Shown: positions 60,001 through 64,000 of the stretch, piece by piece
Position numbering within the stretch: position 1 is the first letter of the stretch
How the letters are laid out: each line of letters opens with the position of its first letter
Source: Toxonevra muliebris
Taxonomy: Eukaryota > Arthropoda > Insecta > Diptera > Pallopteridae
NCBI GenBank assembly: GCA_963691655.1
Contig: OY829326.1
Coordinates: 15,860,878-15,924,877 of the forward strand
Direction: 5' to 3'
DNA: 64,000 bases
Made by a program: the position numbers and the translations under genes
Notes under the pieces: model-generated
What the model was told of the DNA's origin: nothing
What the model saw: the letters and a program-made list of their open reading frames with translations, nothing else
Database searches by the model: none

Positions 60001-60419
60001 GGTATCGTTTTATCTCTATCTATACTTTGTATCCATTACCTTCATCTTCAAATAAATATGCTCTAAATAATACGAAATAGCAGCAACAACAACAATAAAC
60101 ATTATATTATTCTGGGCACTTTTTGTTGTTGTTGCTGCTGTATTTAGTATTCCCATAACTCCCCTTCATGTTTTTATTTCTTTGCTTTTGATATTTGTAT
60201 ACATTTTACTATTTGCTTATTATTCTTTTGCTTCTCTTCCTTTTACTTCTTTGTTGCTTTTTGCCCTTTTATTTATGTGACTATACAAAAAATAAAAAAA
60301 TATAGAATTTTCCAACCCAGCTTTATTCTGGTTTTTGTTGTTATTAAGCATTTGATGCTTTATTTTACTTTTACTTACTTCATTCATTTAGTTACTTACA
60401 CTTATCTATCGGTATTATA

Positions 60420-60441
60420 CTCACACACACACACACACACA
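60420..60441 (+). repeat. AC microsatellite
   Basis: About eleven CA units in a row. Confidence 0.85.
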
Positions 60442-62052
60442 TATTCATATACACAATTGTATTCCTTGCTGCTCTCCTAAAAATAGCAGTGAACGCATAT
60501 TTGATATGAATATTCCTTGTGTTACGCTGCGGTGTCGCTTGCTTGCAATGCATTTTTCCATCTATCCATCAGCAGCAGAAGCAACAGAAATGTGTAGCAA
60601 TGTCAACATAGAAATGTTCTTTTTTTTATTTTTCTTGTTGTTTTTGTATTTAATATTAACACAAAAATGTACTTTACTTTCTTACTTTTGTTTATTTATT
60701 TATGTATTTGTTTCTTATGTTTTTTCCGCTTAGATTCTATTATTGTTTTTTTTTTTTTTTTTTTTTACGTTAAAAATAGCGCTCATGATTATAATTTTCC
60801 TAGGTATTTCTTTCTCAGTTTACAATGTCATAGTTTATTTAGTAATTTTAGAAACTTACTCGTAATATGTGTGGTAGTCTACCGTCTATTTATATTTTCT
60901 GTAAAACAAATGTTGAATAATATTTACTTTTCGTTGCCGCATATTATTTCTAAAAATAGTATAAATATCTATGTTATCCATATCGTAAATTATATGCTCC
61001 TCTTGAAACGATTTATGTATATATCATTTTTATTCCATCAATTCAACAGCTTGAGCTAATGATCAGGATGTTAAAATTACAGTTTGTTTAATCAATTTTT
61101 TTATGTTTGTCTGTAATATTGAATAAAGGCTAGAAAGATTCGTAGATTTCAGTAATCCTTATTTGAGATTTATATCTGGTCTCGGTACTAATTGGAATTC
61201 AAAAGTCTTTGTGATATCTCTGTGTGTCTCAAAAAACGATGTTAAGAGAAAATTTTGGTTTTATTGATTAATGTGAAAAAAGTGAAAAAAAATTGTGTTT
61301 GTTAGACAAATACACACAGAAATCAAATCTTCTAAAATAAAACATATGTCGTTCGAAAAGTCTAAGTTTCTTTTTTTTTAAACCGGTAGGAAACTGAAAA
61401 TCTGTTGATAATCAACCAAGTTACAGGCTTATAAGTGCCCAAAGGTACCCAAAACCGGTTTTTTAACAGTGAATCAAGATTTTGGGGGTGTTTGGAAAAT
61501 TTCAAGAACAGACTCTTGTTTTACTCGAAAAATAGTATGACTTCCCAGGTATTTTTTACTGTCGCACCGTGTAATTTGGCATACACATTCGTAAGATGTA
61601 GGAATCCTTCAAAATAGATTTCCACACTATAAATCTGGAATCCTGCCTTACGCATATAATTCAACTACCAAATTCTAGAACTGGTATAAGTCCTCAGACT
61701 TTTCAAAAAATTAAACCTTGCAATAAGCTGCACTTACATTCAAGGGGATCCTGCAGTTTCTCGGTTTGAAGAAACTATTTTTTGAAATTGTTTAATTCGA
61801 AAGTATTTTATTTCAAAAATATATTTTTAAAATTCTAGAAGGAAACTCCGGGTACTTTCGAAGATATAGATGATTTTAGCGCTGAACGTAAGTTTTTTTA
61901 TATTTTAAAAACCGATAGCAAAATATTTTTTCTTAAAACAAGGTTTTTGACATTGGCGTGCACGATCGGTCTTAAATGAAAATATGTTCTTCTACACAAC
62001 AATGACCCCAGGATAGTATAGGAAAAATAAATCTTTCCTCAATCTGTAATGT

Positions 62053-62495
62053 TAGCTGCGTTTTATTCGCCACTTGCTCCTAGTTATGTTTAACCAGCAG
62101 CGATAATTGTCTGTGAAACAACAACAAATGGGCAGAGATAACACATATTATTATAGCTGTTATATACACTTAACAAGTGGTTTAGCTACATCAAATTCTA
62201 TTGTGAACTGTCAATAGTGAAAGAAGAAGCATGACAGATTGCAAAAAGCAAAAAATGAAAAGATTCGGAATAGCTGCCGGAAAAAATAAGTTAAAATCAT
62301 CGTTAAATATTCTTATAAAGGGTAAAAACTAAAAACAATGCCCATGATTAAGCGCAATGACTGGGATCCATTAAAATATTTCACCTCTAGCTGCTGAGCA
62401 GTTTTATTGTGAATAACAATATAACGAAGAAGAGACTTAACAACTTGGTCGTTTTATTCGCACAAGTTAAACTAGCTGGCGAGTAAAACACAGCT
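62053..62495. mobile_element. MITE with GCTGCGTTTTATTCGCCA ends, copy 2
   Basis: Left end TAGCTGCGTTTTATTCGCCA and right end CTGGCGAGTAAAACACAGCT match the copy at 6844-7222. The right border has mutations, so the TA duplication is not visible. An inserted stretch near 62250-62310 makes it longer than copy 1. Confidence 0.7.
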
Positions 62496-64000
62496 GTTGT
62501 TTATATGAAAGAAGTCCTACTTTTGAGAAAACCAATCAAACAAAGTAATCGTAGTTTGATGCCCTGGGACCCTAGTCATAATTTTTCCGAGCCGCAATCG
62601 TACACGCCAGTTAACCCTTTAGTAGGTCAATTTTTCCAGCAATAAAAAATATGAAGATTGGTTGATTTTAATGTATAAAGCTCAGAAATAAAGTCAGATT
62701 AATATCACCCAAAATAATGTTTTTTTTCGTTAATTACTCGAAATCTGATCTTCAACTGGCGATAAATTCAAAGCGAAACAACGCACAGATCACTGAAGCT
62801 ATGCATAGTGTAGCTCTGGTATTCATCTGTCCTTTGAGCGGCATGAATACACATACAAAAATTTTAAACGTATTTTAAATTGTACCAAGCAGTTGCCCGT
62901 CTAGAGACGGTCCTGCCTACTAGAGAGTTAATGACGATTTTCAAAACGTCCTCCATGAAGCTGCACAAAAAACTTGTACACAATTTTTTTTTTTTTTTTT
63001 TTAATTATTACACACTTTTTTCTTGTATTTGAAGTCTTGAAACATATGTCAAAAAAATTCCGGACTCAGAAATTATATTTTTATTAATCTATCAGTCCTA
63101 TAAAAATTGATAAAATATTGGACTGAGAAAGTGCCGGTTCCCTTAAATTTAATAAAAGTCAACACAACAACACAACAAAATAACTCAAAAAAGTAATGCG
63201 TACTACTCTTAAACCAATTTAAATACATCCTTATTCTTTCTATTACTCAAACTAACTACCATAATAAACTAACTAGGTTAAAATCAGCTTGAAGTGCATC
63301 ATTTTTATTTGCATAGCAACATCTGTCTCATCCACAACTTCTGCTACCACTGCAATGTAGGTATGTCAGGGCAAAATGGGTAGGTGAGTAGCCAAGTAGT
63401 TAAGGTATGTAGATAGCAAAAAGCAAAATGTTGCAACTATATAAATGTGTTTAAAATAGCGGCAAAAGCTTTTAAGTGAAATGAAATCAAATAAAAACAA
63501 AACTCAAGTGGAGCTTATAAACAATAGGAAGGAGAAAAAAAACAGCGCAAAATTACTGACACTACCTGGAAACAACAAAAGCAAAACAACAACAAGTAAT
63601 ATAAAATACAACGACAGTTATTGATAAAGTAAAACTGTGAAATAGAGGAAGTATATGGAAAATTGTGAATACTTACCCACCCACCTGTCTACCGACCTAT
63701 CTATCTATTTACCTTACATACATAGATAGAAAGAAAGGCGATTAACAAAACAGCGTAAATAATATCGTAGTCTGCAGTACGATATAATAGCAGTAGTAAA
63801 TAATAGTAACGACACAGTGTTTGTGCTGAGGTAATAGTAAAATGATAAAAGGTAAATAAGTAGCTCAAAACAAATAAATGAACCTAAGCGTAAAATAAAT
63901 TTAAAGTGCGCACACGCTCATAGAAATTTAATATTTAGAATATCTTAAGAATAAGTCAGGAAGAAACTGTAACGGGGTAAAATTAGAGCTAAATAAGACC

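Larger units (their letters stand above)
53178..64000. other. Region right of Rpd3 without a supported gene
   Basis: Next to Rpd3 is its 5' untranslated/promoter region. Beyond lie a SINE at 53955-54190, a mariner remnant at 55270-55860, a stretch at 56100-57010 with the look of untranslated exon sequence, an AC microsatellite at 60420-60441, a MITE at 62053-62495 and a poly-T run near 62982-63002. The rest is AT-rich, with no feature I can name. Confidence 0.5.

Noticed and set aside
61435..61617. Plus-strand 60-codon frame near the right end
   Set aside because: No recognisable motif and no splice or promoter context.

Overview
The window is nuclear DNA from a higher fly (Diptera, Brachycera). 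The evidence is AT-rich sequence, small coding exons separated by kilobase introns with GTAAGT-type donors, many dispersed repeats, and a histone deacetylase whose protein closely matches Drosophila Rpd3 as I remember it. The Rpd3 acidic tail is shorter than I recall for Drosophila, so the source is probably another fly family. A tephritid is a reasonable guess, but the sequence alone does not settle it.

Positions 1-48.9 kb hold the 3' part of one large plus-strand gene encoding a neurexin-superfamily membrane protein, most likely the axotactin (axo) orthologue. Eleven exons from 1743 to 29320 join with fully consistent intron phases into about 1404 residues: LamG, LamG, EGF, a fibrinogen-C-like region, LamG, EGF, LamG, EGF, LamG, then one membrane-spanning segment. 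Downstream exons at 29392, 29881, 39645 and 48036 encode low-complexity and acidic cytoplasmic tails. They appear to be used alternatively, because two donors 7 bp apart (29797 and 29804) each match the phase of different acceptors. A second pair of donors at 22637 and 22688 would add or remove 17 residues with a furin-like run of arginines between a LamG and an EGF domain. The 5' end of the gene lies outside the window.

Positions 49-53.2 kb hold a complete minus-strand Rpd3/HDAC1 coding region in five exons (485 codons), convergent with the first gene. The region from 53.2 to 64 kb has no gene I can support. It contains SINE, mariner and MITE remnants and perhaps untranslated sequence of another gene.

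Introns and intergenic DNA are dense in mobile elements. These include an hAT-type MITE with a perfect 8-bp target duplication, an hAT-like element with a 7-bp duplication carrying retrotransposon debris, four TIR elements whose ends are loaded with short repeated motifs, several long-hairpin MITEs, tRNA-derived SINE pieces, two tiny retroinsertions with clean target duplications, and decayed non-LTR and mariner coding remnants. All calls were made by eye; no alignment or database search was run.
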